NCBI GenBank assembly: GCA_017559685.1
Contig: JAFYQY010000154.1
Location: forward strand, 1-7,197
Length of the DNA stretch: 7,197 nt
Reading direction: 5' to 3'
Source of the DNA: Alistipes sp.
Lineage (GTDB): Bacteria > Bacteroidota > Bacteroidia > Bacteroidales > Rikenellaceae
In this document: piece by piece, positions 1 through 5,191 of the stretch
Position numbering within the stretch: the first letter of the stretch is position 1
How the letters are laid out: each line of letters begins with the position of its first letter
Position numbers and translations under genes: made by a program
Notes under the pieces: model-generated
What the model was told of the DNA's origin: nothing
What the model saw: only the letters and a program-made list of their open reading frames with translations
Databases searched by the model: none

Positions 1-13
1 AGCGGAAAAGCGG

Positions 14-47
14 TGCAAAGATAAATCATATTTTTGAAATCACCAAA
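14..47 (-). promoter_or_regulatory. Leftward Bacteroidetes-type promoter P1
   Basis: On the minus strand a TTTG (-33 element, 44-47) is followed after 20 nt by TATCTTTG with CA after it (-7 element, 14-23). This fits the known Bacteroides consensus TTTG, 19-21 nt, TAnnTTTG. It points out of the left edge, so the gene it serves is outside the window. It lies downstream of a second promoter of the same orientation at 128-160. Confidence 0.55.
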
Positions 48-127
48 TTTTTTGACGACTTTTTTCAAAAATATTTCCTGAGAACCGTGTTTTGCCTGTT
101 TGATCATCGTTTTGATCTCATTGCGGG

Positions 128-160
128 TGCAAAGGTAGTGCTTTATTTTTAATTTGCAAA
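128..160 (-). promoter_or_regulatory. Leftward Bacteroidetes-type promoter P2
   Basis: On the minus strand TTTG (157-160) is followed after 19 nt by TACCTTTG and CA (128-137), a full match to the Bacteroidetes vegetative promoter consensus. It lies about 115 bp upstream of P1 and faces the same way, so the gene beyond the left edge probably has tandem promoters or a long leader. Confidence 0.6.
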
Positions 161-354
161 CTTTTTCTTAAAAATTTTTAATTATTTTGAGAATTTCTTA
201 AAAATGCGAGGGTATACCTATATATATTATATATATAAGGGAGAGGGCGTGAATAGAGCTAATAATCGGCTGCACGTGACGTTGTGCGTGGTATGGTAGT
301 TGTCACAGAGGATTTACCCCTTGCACGGTGCGAGGGAGTTAAGCATACAGCTTT
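161..354. other. AT-rich intergenic region without a gene
   Basis: No convincing gene is seen between the leftward promoters and the start at 355. A 12-base direct repeat TTTCTTAAAAAT occurs at 164-175 and 194-205. An AT-alternating near-palindrome, framed by CC and GG, spans 217-240. A good promoter for the rightward operon is not evident: ACCCCTTG at 316-323 resembles the -7 box, but no TTTG lies at the right distance. The operon promoter may therefore be non-canonical or factor-dependent. Confidence 0.5.
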
Positions 355-942
355 ATGAAAAGATTTCTACAACTATGTGCCGTTGTAATACTTCTGGCAG
401 GTGGAGTACAACGTGCCGACGCACAAAAGTGTGCAATCAAGACAAACCTGCTTTACGATGCTACGGGCACGGTAAACTTCGGAGTAGAGTTGGCCCTGGC
501 ACCACGATGGACACTCGATATGCCGAGCAACTTAAACGACTGGAAGGTATACAACGGCAGAGAGTGGAAGCATTTTCTCACACAACCCGAGGCACGCTAC
601 TGGTTTTGCAACCGCTTTGCTGGACACTTCCTCGGTATCCACGCCCACTATGGCCGATATAATATGGGCAATATCGACAACAATATCAAGTTTCTCGGCA
701 CCAACTTCGGAGCACTCAAGGACAACCGATTCGATGGATGGCTGCTCGGTGCAGGTATCGGCTATGGTTACGCCTTTGCTCTGGACAAGCACTGGAACCT
801 CGAGTTGGAGTTGGGCATTGGCTACGCATACCTCGAGTACGACAAATATGACTGGAAGACTAACGAGAGGCTCGAGCATCTTGCACACCACAACTACTTT
901 GGCATCACGAAGCTCAACGTGGGCATTTCCTATCTATTTTAA
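355..942 (+). CDS. DUF3575 family outer-membrane beta-barrel-like protein
   Basis: Predicted exported outer-membrane protein of 195 aa, fimbria-locus accessory type. Residues 1-23 form a signal peptide: MKRF, a hydrophobic stretch, then ADA before Gln24. The mature protein opens with KTNLLYDATGTVNFGVE, the hallmark opening I associate with DUF3575 (KTNLLY motif). The rest alternates aromatic and glycine-rich strands (GIHAHYGRY, GAGIGYGYAF, ELGIGYAYLEY) and ends ...GISYLF; a C-terminal Phe is typical of outer-membrane barrels recognised by the Bam machinery. DUF3575 genes commonly sit beside DUF3868 genes in Bacteroidales fimbrial clusters, and one follows here after 12 nt, so the two are probably co-transcribed. 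Biochemical role is not known. The start at 355 is chosen because it gives the signal peptide directly. No strong Shine-Dalgarno is seen, which is normal in this phylum. Confidence 0.85.
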   Translation: MKRFLQLCAVVILLAGGVQRADAQKCAIKTNLLYDATGTVNFGVELALAPRWTLDMPSNLNDWKVYNGREWKHFLTQPEARYWFCNRFAGHFLGIHAHYGRYNMGNIDNNIKFLGTNFGALKDNRFDGWLLGAGIGYGYAFALDKHWNLELELGIGYAYLEYDKYDWKTNERLEHLAHHNYFGITKLNVGISYLF

Positions 943-954
943 ATCTTAGCGACT

Positions 955-2379
955 ATGAAAAAGATACTTATTCTCATTGCAGCACTCACGATTGTGGCAA
1001 GCGGCACAGCACAACAGCGACCACACCACAGCAACTTTGAGGGTGCGAGGATCTCAGATGTGGAGCTCTCGCATAGGGGTGACACGCTCCATATAGCCCT
1101 AAGAGTGGAGCTTGGGGGAAGAGACATACGCACAAATCAAGCAACGATATACACCCCCGTACTCTTCAACGGCGACAACGAGCTGCTCCTCCCATCGGTA
1201 GGCGTATATGGCCACAACCACTATATTACGATGTTGCGTGACGAGGAGCATCGCCACTCTGTGCCTCTCGACTGGCAGCTGAGACACAAGGATCTCCCCG
1301 CCGACGTGGCATACGAGACCGATGTGGAGTATATGCCCTGGATGAATGGTGCAGAACTCGCCTTGGTAGAGCAGCTCTATGGCTGTCACAACAAGCTCAT
1401 TGGCATCGCAGACATTATCCTTGGAGAGTATAGCGAGCCTATCATTGTGCCTAGCTACATCTTTGTAATCCCCGAAGTGGAGCAGAGTGGCACGACACAC
1501 TACACACGCACCGCACAGCTCGACTTTCCACAGAATGTGGCAGTTATAGAGGCTGGCTTTGACAAGAATAGCGAGGCGATTGCCACCATCAACACCCTCT
1601 TTGAGGATATGAAGGAGAGCCGCGATGCAACGATAAAGCATCTGTGGGTGCGTGCATCGGCATCACCCGAGGGTGGCAAGGAGTTTAACGAGGAGCTTGT
1701 ACACAAGCGTGCCGCGGCACTCATCAACCATATACGCACTATCGTTAACATACCTGATGTAGCAATAACCACCGAGTACAACACCGACAACTGGACAACC
1801 GTGCACGAGTGGGTAACAAAGTCGAAGCTCACACATCGTGAGGCTATAGCAAAGCTCATTGAGACAAAGATGACATCCGAGCACCTTAACGAGATGATTA
1901 TGGAGCGATACCCCAAGGAGTACCACACAATGTTCGAGCAGCTATACCCTACTCTTCGCTACGCTGAGTTCAGGCTCGACTACGACATTAAGAACTACCG
2001 CGAGGTGGAACGTATCATTGCCATTGCACGCGTTGAGCCTGAGTCACTTAACGACGAGGAGCTTAACACAGCAGCTGCCAATCTTGACCAGTCGAGTCCA
2101 GAGTTTGAGAACGTAGTGATGGCCATTGTTGCTAAGCACCCTAACGATGCTACGGCCAACCTTAATGCCGGCAACGTGAAGATGCGTCGCGGCGAACTCC
2201 ACCACGCCGAACACTACCTCAAGCGTGCAGGCACCTCAGCTGAGGCCGACTACGCCCGTGCCCTTCTCGCCATCCACAACGGCAACTACACCGAGGCCAA
2301 ACGCCTCTTGACAAAGGTCGAGAAACGCATCACCGAGGCTTCAACACTCCTCGAGAAGCTCAACGAAGCGGGAATGTAA
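955..2379 (+). CDS. DUF3868 family protein with OmpA-like segment and TPR-like tail
   Basis: Exported 474-aa protein, second gene of the operon. Residues 1-20 are a signal peptide (KKILILIAALTIVASGTAQ). Residues about 22-175 match my recollection of the DUF3868 N-terminal domain (ELSHRGDTLHIALRVEL, VGVYGHNHY, YMPWM). Residues about 186-270 resemble an OmpA C-terminal domain: a beta strand with VIEAGFDKNS, helix, then VRASASPEGG...N.ELVHKRA, the usual pattern of Gly-rich turn and N..L...RA helix that contacts peptidoglycan. The usual Asp/Arg ligands are not all evident, so peptidoglycan binding is unproven. Residues about 380-465 look like TPR or helical repeats (ATANLNAGNVKMRRGELHHAEHYL-type). 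Such proteins occur next to fimbrial subunit genes and may tether or assemble a surface structure at the periplasm/outer membrane; this role is inferred. A terminator follows within 12 nt of the stop. Confidence 0.82.
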   Translation: MKKILILIAALTIVASGTAQQRPHHSNFEGARISDVELSHRGDTLHIALRVELGGRDIRTNQATIYTPVLFNGDNELLLPSVGVYGHNHYITMLRDEEHRHSVPLDWQLRHKDLPADVAYETDVEYMPWMNGAELALVEQLYGCHNKLIGIADIILGEYSEPIIVPSYIFVIPEVEQSGTTHYTRTAQLDFPQNVAVIEAGFDKNSEAIATINTLFEDMKESRDATIKHLWVRASASPEGGKEFNEELVHKRAAALINHIRTIVNIPDVAITTEYNTDNWTTVHEWVTKSKLTHREAIAKLIETKMTSEHLNEMIMERYPKEYHTMFEQLYPTLRYAEFRLDYDIKNYREVERIIAIARVEPESLNDEELNTAAANLDQSSPEFENVVMAIVAKHPNDATANLNAGNVKMRRGELHHAEHYLKRAGTSAEADYARALLAIHNGNYTEAKRLLTKVEKRITEASTLLEKLNEAGM

Positions 2380-2390
2380 CAAAAATGATC

Positions 2391-2420
2391 AAGGCTAACC
2401 GAGTGGTTAGCCTTTTATTT
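2391..2420 (+). terminator. Rho-independent terminator of the DUF3575-DUF3868 operon
   Basis: A perfect 10-bp stem, AAGGCTAACC (2391-2400) with GGTTAGCCTT (2405-2414), encloses a GAGT tetraloop and is followed by TTATTT. It begins 12 nt after the stop codon at 2379. Confidence 0.9.
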
Positions 2421-2449
2421 ATCAACAAGTTCGAGTCTCTTTATAAGCA

Positions 2450-2478
2450 AAAAAGCGACCTTCAACAGGTCGCTTTTT
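2450..2478 (-). terminator. Bidirectional terminator, mainly of the fimbrillin gene
   Basis: A perfect 12-bp stem AAAAAGCGACCT / AGGTCGCTTTTT (2450-2461 with 2467-2478) has a 5-nt loop. On the minus strand the stem ends in a T run and lies about 50 nt after the fimbrillin stop codon. The A/T symmetry lets it also back up the rightward terminator at 2391-2420 against convergent read-through. Confidence 0.88.
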
Positions 2479-2528
2479 GTGCCACGATGTGCTTGACCAT
2501 TGAACATCAAGACCAAATATTAATTTAA

Positions 2529-4031
2529 CTAGTTGTTAAAGTCGTAGCCTACAAAAATATCTACATATTCACTCCAAGCCTTAGATGTCTTATATGCATT
2601 TAAGCTTGCTGTTGGAACATAAATTCTAAGGTTTGAATGACAACGTAGAAATGTGCCGCCATCTGTTGGACTTGGAGGAGTTGTCGCTTTGCAATATACT
2701 GACACCAAATTAGAACAATCCTCAAATTGATTACCGCCCCATAAAGATTCTAAGCTTGCAGGTAGTGTTATAGTCGTTAGTGAAGTGCAAGCTATGAAAG
2801 CACAACTTCCAATTTCAGTCACACCCTCTGGAATATTTATTTCGCTTAGTGATGGACAGCGATTAAATGTACTTGCGTCAATTAAAGTAATACTATTAGG
2901 AAGCACTACACTTGTCAATGCGTCCTGGTGTGAGAAAGCTGTTTTACTAATCTCTGTTACCTCTTTATCAAATTTGATAACCCAGTAACCGGTTGCACTA
3001 TTATATGTATTAGATACAATTGTTGCATCACCGAATTTGTTAATTTCATATGAAGAGTATTTATTGCGACCAGGCTTTATTGCTACAGTTGTACTACCAT
3101 TCTGATACCAAATTTCATTGTTTTGGATTGTTGCAGAACCATTACCCTCTTCTACAGCAGTGCCCTCGTTAACAGTTGAGTCGATATCCCACTCGCCAAT
3201 AGTAACATTTACAGAACTGGCATCCTTATTTACTGTAATAGAGAAGTTATGCTGAGTGTTGGCCTTAAAGGTATAACCAGTGCGATATACATACTCAGTA
3301 CCATCAACAGTCACAACAATCAACTTCGAATCATCGGCGATGGTCTGTGGCACCATCATTGCCTTATAGTTTGAAGTTGTTGCAAATGGGATAATCTCAC
3401 TCGCATTGCCTGTTGCAGTTGCAACGCCTGTCGCAAGGTTAATAGTTGCAGTAGTCTTAACATCGCAAATCTTCACGCTCTTGTTTGCAGCAGCCCAAGT
3501 TGCAGATGTAAAACCACTACCAGGCTTAACATCAACAATGATACGGCTCAAAGAGTGGTTAGTCTGAATAGCTACAGCGTTTGCAGTAGGAGTTACATTA
3601 GCAGTCTTACCCCACAAGAAATCGCTCGCCCAAAAGTTTGCCTCGTTGCTCTGGTCTGCCTTTACATCAAATTGGTGTGCTGTGATATCTACTGATGCAG
3701 AGTATGGATAGTAAGCATAGAAATCAGTAGCTGTGCTCTTATCCTTCCAATAGATTGTCTCGTCTGAATTCCAAGTACTACCATTATAAGTAAACTTGGT
3801 GTTATCAGCCTGGTTACCCTCGGTTAAAAGTGTTCCAGCAGTTGTGCCGTCATAGTTTACAACATAGATACCTACTGCATCGCCATTCGCAAAAGCCGAA
3901 TCGTTAGCACGAGTTTCAACACCTACAGAGATGTTGATAGGTAGTTTTTCCTCAATAGGAGTCTCGACGATGTTCTCAGAACAAGAGAACAACAAAGTGG
4001 CAAGAGATGCCAAAGTAAAAAGTTTTTTCAT
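2529..4031 (-). CDS. Fimbrillin family lipoprotein with C-terminal BspA-type leucine-rich repeats
   Basis: Predicted surface lipoprotein of 500 aa. Residues 1-16 are a lipoprotein signal with lipobox LFSC, so Cys17 would be acylated. VETRAND at residues 38-44 is the Thr-Arg-Ala context seen in Bacteroidales fimbrillin precursors; cleavage after Arg41 by an Arg-specific protease would free the mature subunit, as known for P. gingivalis FimA/Mfa1-type pili. Residues about 32-282 fit the Mfa-like/fimbrillin fold (FANGDAVGIYVV; IYWKDKS..TDFYAYYPY; NHSLSRIIVDVKPG; ATINLATG; KAMMVPQTI; GEW at 279-281). Residues about 355-445 carry LRR_5/BspA repeats (ISKTAFSHQDALTSVVLPNSI; EIGSCAFIACTSLTTITLP), followed by a familiar cap (VYCKATTPPSP; IYVPTASLNAYK) to the end. 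It is probably a tip or minor subunit used in adhesion rather than the main shaft subunit; ligand unknown. The start at 4031 gives the lipoprotein signal directly. It has its own long leader and promoter and is convergent to the DUF3575/DUF3868 operon. Confidence 0.85.
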   Translation of the reverse strand: MKKLFTLASLATLLFSCSENIVETPIEEKLPINISVGVETRANDSAFANGDAVGIYVVNYDGTTAGTLLTEGNQADNTKFTYNGSTWNSDETIYWKDKSTATDFYAYYPYSASVDITAHQFDVKADQSNEANFWASDFLWGKTANVTPTANAVAIQTNHSLSRIIVDVKPGSGFTSATWAAANKSVKICDVKTTATINLATGVATATGNASEIIPFATTSNYKAMMVPQTIADDSKLIVVTVDGTEYVYRTGYTFKANTQHNFSITVNKDASSVNVTIGEWDIDSTVNEGTAVEEGNGSATIQNNEIWYQNGSTTVAIKPGRNKYSSYEINKFGDATIVSNTYNSATGYWVIKFDKEVTEISKTAFSHQDALTSVVLPNSITLIDASTFNRCPSLSEINIPEGVTEIGSCAFIACTSLTTITLPASLESLWGGNQFEDCSNLVSVYCKATTPPSPTDGGTFLRCHSNLRIYVPTASLNAYKTSKAWSEYVDIFVGYDFNN

Positions 4032-4032
4032 A

Positions 4033-4073
4033 GTAATATTAGTTTAATAAGGTTTGTGTCAAACTACTATTAC
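4033..4073 (-). promoter_or_regulatory. Start-proximal hairpin in the fimbrillin mRNA
   Basis: On the minus strand GTAATAGTAGTTT (4073-4061) and AAACTAATATTAC (4045-4033) form a 13-position stem with one G-A mismatch and a 15-nt loop. The 3' arm ends one base before the fimbrillin ATG (4031), so folding would cover the ribosome-binding region. The 5' arm coincides with codons 2-5 of the MVIVV mini-frame, so a translating ribosome would open the stem. A smaller palindrome GTTTG-ACA-CAAAC (4064-4052) competes with it. The stem is AT-rich, so its stability is moderate. Confidence 0.5.
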
Positions 4074-4076
4074 CAT
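4059..4076 (-). CDS. Possible leader peptide MVIVV upstream of fimbrillin
   Basis: A five-codon frame ATG-GTA-ATA-GTA-GTT-TGA is preceded 4 nt upstream by AAAGGAG, a Shine-Dalgarno-like match that is unusual in Bacteroidales, where such sites are usually weak. It ends 27 nt before the fimbrillin start. It overlaps the 5' arm of the start-proximal hairpin. The codons are Val/Ile-rich, which in other bacteria would hint at attenuation by branched-chain amino acids, but at five codons this is weak. Translation is not demonstrated. Confidence 0.3.
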   Translation of the reverse strand: MVIVV

Positions 4077-4085
4077 ACAACTCCT

Positions 4086-4328
4086 TTATGGTGGTGTGGT
4101 ATAAAAACAGAAAGTGTGGAGCTGATTCTCGTTTATCTCAAAGAAGGTTGTGGAAAGACCTATGCAGTAATAAACGATACAATACCCCACACCTGAATAG
4201 TATGAGGTATGTGTACGCTGAAAGCATACAGCCACATAGCTATACAAGAAATGAGTGCCGTCCGTCGCCCTACTGCTTTGAAAACTTCCACATTTTCTTT
4301 GAAGGACAAAAGCGAAAAACACTTTCAT
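4086..4328 (-). CDS. Doubtful 80-codon reading frame in the fimbrillin leader
   Basis: This frame starts about 33 nt after the predicted transcription start and stops with TAA inside TAAAGGAG, directly before the MVIVV mini-frame. The product would be rich in Cys, Tyr, Phe and Ser (ends HTFCFYTTPP) and resembles no family I know. It starts MKVFFAFVLQ, which is only weakly signal-like. Composition argues against a normal protein, and the rightward strand is also open over nearly the same span (4088-4345), which suggests chance openness or RNA-level constraint. It is listed because its position, between promoter and SD, would permit translational coupling to the downstream frames. More likely part of a regulatory leader than a gene. 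Confidence 0.2.
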   Translation of the reverse strand: MKVFFAFVLQRKCGSFQSSRATDGTHFLYSYVAVCFQRTHTSYYSGVGYCIVYYCIGLSTTFFEINENQLHTFCFYTTPP

Positions 4329-4338
4329 TAAATATGTC

Positions 4339-4363
4339 CGCCTAGGATATTAACCTGTAGGCG
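4339..4363 (-). repeat. Inverted repeat at the predicted transcription start
   Basis: CGCCTA (4339-4344) and TAGGCG (4358-4363) form a 6-bp inverted repeat with a 13-nt spacer. It begins at the expected 5' end of the leader transcript, so it could be a 5' stabilising stem or a protein-binding site. Confidence 0.35.
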
Positions 4364-4366
4364 ATA

Positions 4367-4397
4367 CAAATATAATAAAATTTTCGCAATAAACGAA
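4367..4397 (-). promoter_or_regulatory. Promoter of the fimbrillin leader transcript
   Basis: On the minus strand the -7 box is TATATTTG (4374-4367), a full match to TAnnTTTG. The -33 box is TTCG (4397-4394), 3 of 4 to TTTG, with 19 nt between. It faces the fimbrillin gene about 340 bp away. A 6-bp inverted repeat TTTTCG/CGAAAA (4381-4386 with 4394-4399) covers the spacer and -33 box and could be an operator. No better promoter is seen closer to the gene. Confidence 0.5.
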
Positions 4398-4869
4398 AAG
4401 CACTCAAAAATGGGGTATTGCACCCATAAAAAATAACAAACTATAGCTGCTTTAAGTAGCAATACTATACCGTACCATATATACATAGTTTACACGCTTT
4501 CTGGGATGTGCCGAGCCGCCACAGTCAGTGCGTGGCCCTTTATACGCACAAAAAAAGCGACTGTCGTTAAGACAATCGCTTTTGTGCTTATATCTGCTAA
4601 ACTATCGAACATTTATAGACGACTATCTAAGAATATTGGATTTCATAGCCTGGATTCAGGAGTTTTACCCCGAGAAACTCCCCCTTAAGCGTTGATGCTT
4701 ATAATTTAAGATAGCCAGCCACCTCCCCCTAATACCTTCTTACCATACAACACTTTGCAGCGGTAAACCACCTCTTGTAATTATGGGCGGGTAGAGTAGG
4801 ATAAGTAGGAGCACGCTGTGTGTTATATTGATTTTTAGTGTCGTTGTATTGTTTTTTTTCTCTACTACT
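4398..4869. other. Gene-free stretch with several hairpins
   Basis: No frame here looks like a gene. It holds a short inverted repeat ATGGG/CCCAT (4410-4427) followed by Ts on the minus strand; a GC-rich islet with GCCAC/GTGGC (4518-4522 with 4532-4536); a terminator-like stem at 4553-4583; and a perfect 7-bp stem GGAGTTT/AAACTCC (4659-4665 with 4675-4681). The hairpins lie between the fimbrillin promoter and the replication module, so an origin, a small RNA or remnants of an element end are all possible. Confidence 0.45.
4553..4583 (-). terminator. Terminator-like hairpin
   Basis: AAAAGCGACTGTC (4553-4565) pairs with GACAATCGCTTTT (4571-4583) with one C-A mismatch and a GTTAA loop. On the minus strand it is followed by a run of seven Ts, so it would best stop leftward transcription coming from the replication module side. 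Rightward only four Ts follow. The core AAAAGCGAC resembles the hairpin at 2450-2478, so the fimbrillin gene and leader are framed by similar stems. Confidence 0.6.
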
Positions 4870-4900
4870 CTTGTTATTTTTTCTATGCTTTCTATATTTA
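4870..4900 (+). promoter_or_regulatory. Candidate promoter of the 4920 gene and rep
   Basis: CTTG (4870-4873) is followed after 19 nt by TATATTTA (4893-4900), each one mismatch from the Bacteroidetes boxes TTTG and TAnnTTTG. The predicted start site lies about 15 nt before the ATG at 4920, so a short leader would result. Confidence 0.4.
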
Positions 4901-4919
4901 TTAATAAACACTTATAAAT

Positions 4920-5114
4920 ATGGAAAACAGAAAAAGAATCTATCGAGAATTAGATGCTGAAACCAAGCAAAAAATCAGCGTGAGTAGTAAAGGAAAGGCT
5001 AAAACGAGCAGCCATAAAGAGCATATTAGCCAAGCTATGAAGAAGTATTGGTCTGGCATACCTAACAAACCAAAGGACATCACAACAAAGCAGTATTTCC
5101 AACTGGACGAATAA
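4920..5114 (+). CDS. Small NUMOD3-like DNA-binding protein of a mobile element
   Basis: A basic 64-aa protein. Residues about 13-45 (TKQKISVSSKGKAKTSSHKEHISQAMKKYW in parts) show two helical units of the pattern E/H-K-x-K/H-I-S...GKAK and S..KEHIS.AMK, which resembles the NUMOD3 modular DNA-binding motif found in homing endonucleases and in small phage proteins. No nuclease domain is attached, so it is probably only a DNA-binding or regulatory factor. It ends 77 nt before the replication initiator and points the same way, so the two are probably one unit; it may act on the replication origin or on rep expression. The ATG at 4920 follows an A/T-rich leader without a strong SD. The family call rests on pattern only. 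Confidence 0.6.
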   Translation: MENRKRIYRELDAETKQKISVSSKGKAKTSSHKEHISQAMKKYWSGIPNKPKDITTKQYFQLDE

Positions 5115-5191
5115 CCACTTATCAAGGTGAAGTTTTTGTTTTTTCAAGGACCTAATCTAAAAATAATAAAGAAGAAAAATATGAAAAATAA

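Larger units (their letters stand above)
4032..4361 (-). promoter_or_regulatory. Long structured 5' leader of the fimbrillin gene
   Basis: If transcription starts near 4361 from the promoter at 4367-4397, the message has an untranslated leader of about 330 nt. Reading 5' to 3' on the minus strand it contains: a hairpin with 7-bp stem TGTATGC/GCGTACA and UUUCA loop (4230-4212, one G-U pair); a GGTGTGGGGTAT segment (4193-4182) able to pair with ATACCACACC (4102-4093) or, exclusively of that, its GTGTGGGG with CTCCACAC (4121-4114); AAAGGAG (4087-4081); a 5-codon mini-frame (4076-4059); and a start-proximal hairpin (4073-4033). The segment is richer in G and C than the flanking gene-free DNA, which suggests constraint. 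Function is inferred: attenuation, translational control, or a small coding gene. Confidence 0.45.

Noticed and set aside
300..330. Promoter of the DUF3575 operon with ACCCCTTG as -7 box
   Set aside because: Only a partial -7 match and no TTTG at 19-21 nt upstream; too weak to list.
532..1928. Long leftward frames inside the DUF3575 and DUF3868 genes
   Set aside because: They are antisense to well-supported genes with signal peptides and domain motifs and show no features of their own.
4033..4073. Inverted repeat upstream of fimbrillin as an invertible (phase-variable) promoter switch
   Set aside because: Bacteroides promoter inversions involve repeats flanking a promoter-sized segment. Here the spacer is 15 nt and no second copy of the arms flanks the promoter at 4367-4397; the geometry fits an RNA hairpin better.
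4088..4345. Rightward 85-codon frame in the fimbrillin leader
   Set aside because: No promoter, no recognisable protein features, and it lies antisense to the leader; probably a shadow of the constraint on the other strand.
4506..4688. Rightward 60-codon frame
   Set aside because: It runs through the terminator-like hairpin at 4553-4583 and the 4659-4681 stem and has no protein-like composition.
4070..4751. 12-base direct repeat TTACCATACAAC at 4070-4081 and 4740-4751 as element ends
   Set aside because: A 12-mer repeat is about what chance gives in 7 kb, the match does not extend, and it does not flank a coherent unit.
4729..4911. Leftward 60-codon Lys/Asn-rich frame
   Set aside because: Its Lys/Asn content follows from the T-rich sequence of the opposite strand upstream of 4920; no promoter or family is visible.
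4398..4919. dif-like Xer site or tRNA-linked attachment site for the rep module
   Set aside because: I found neither a convincing pair of Xer half-sites nor a tRNA-like sequence with a T-arm motif.
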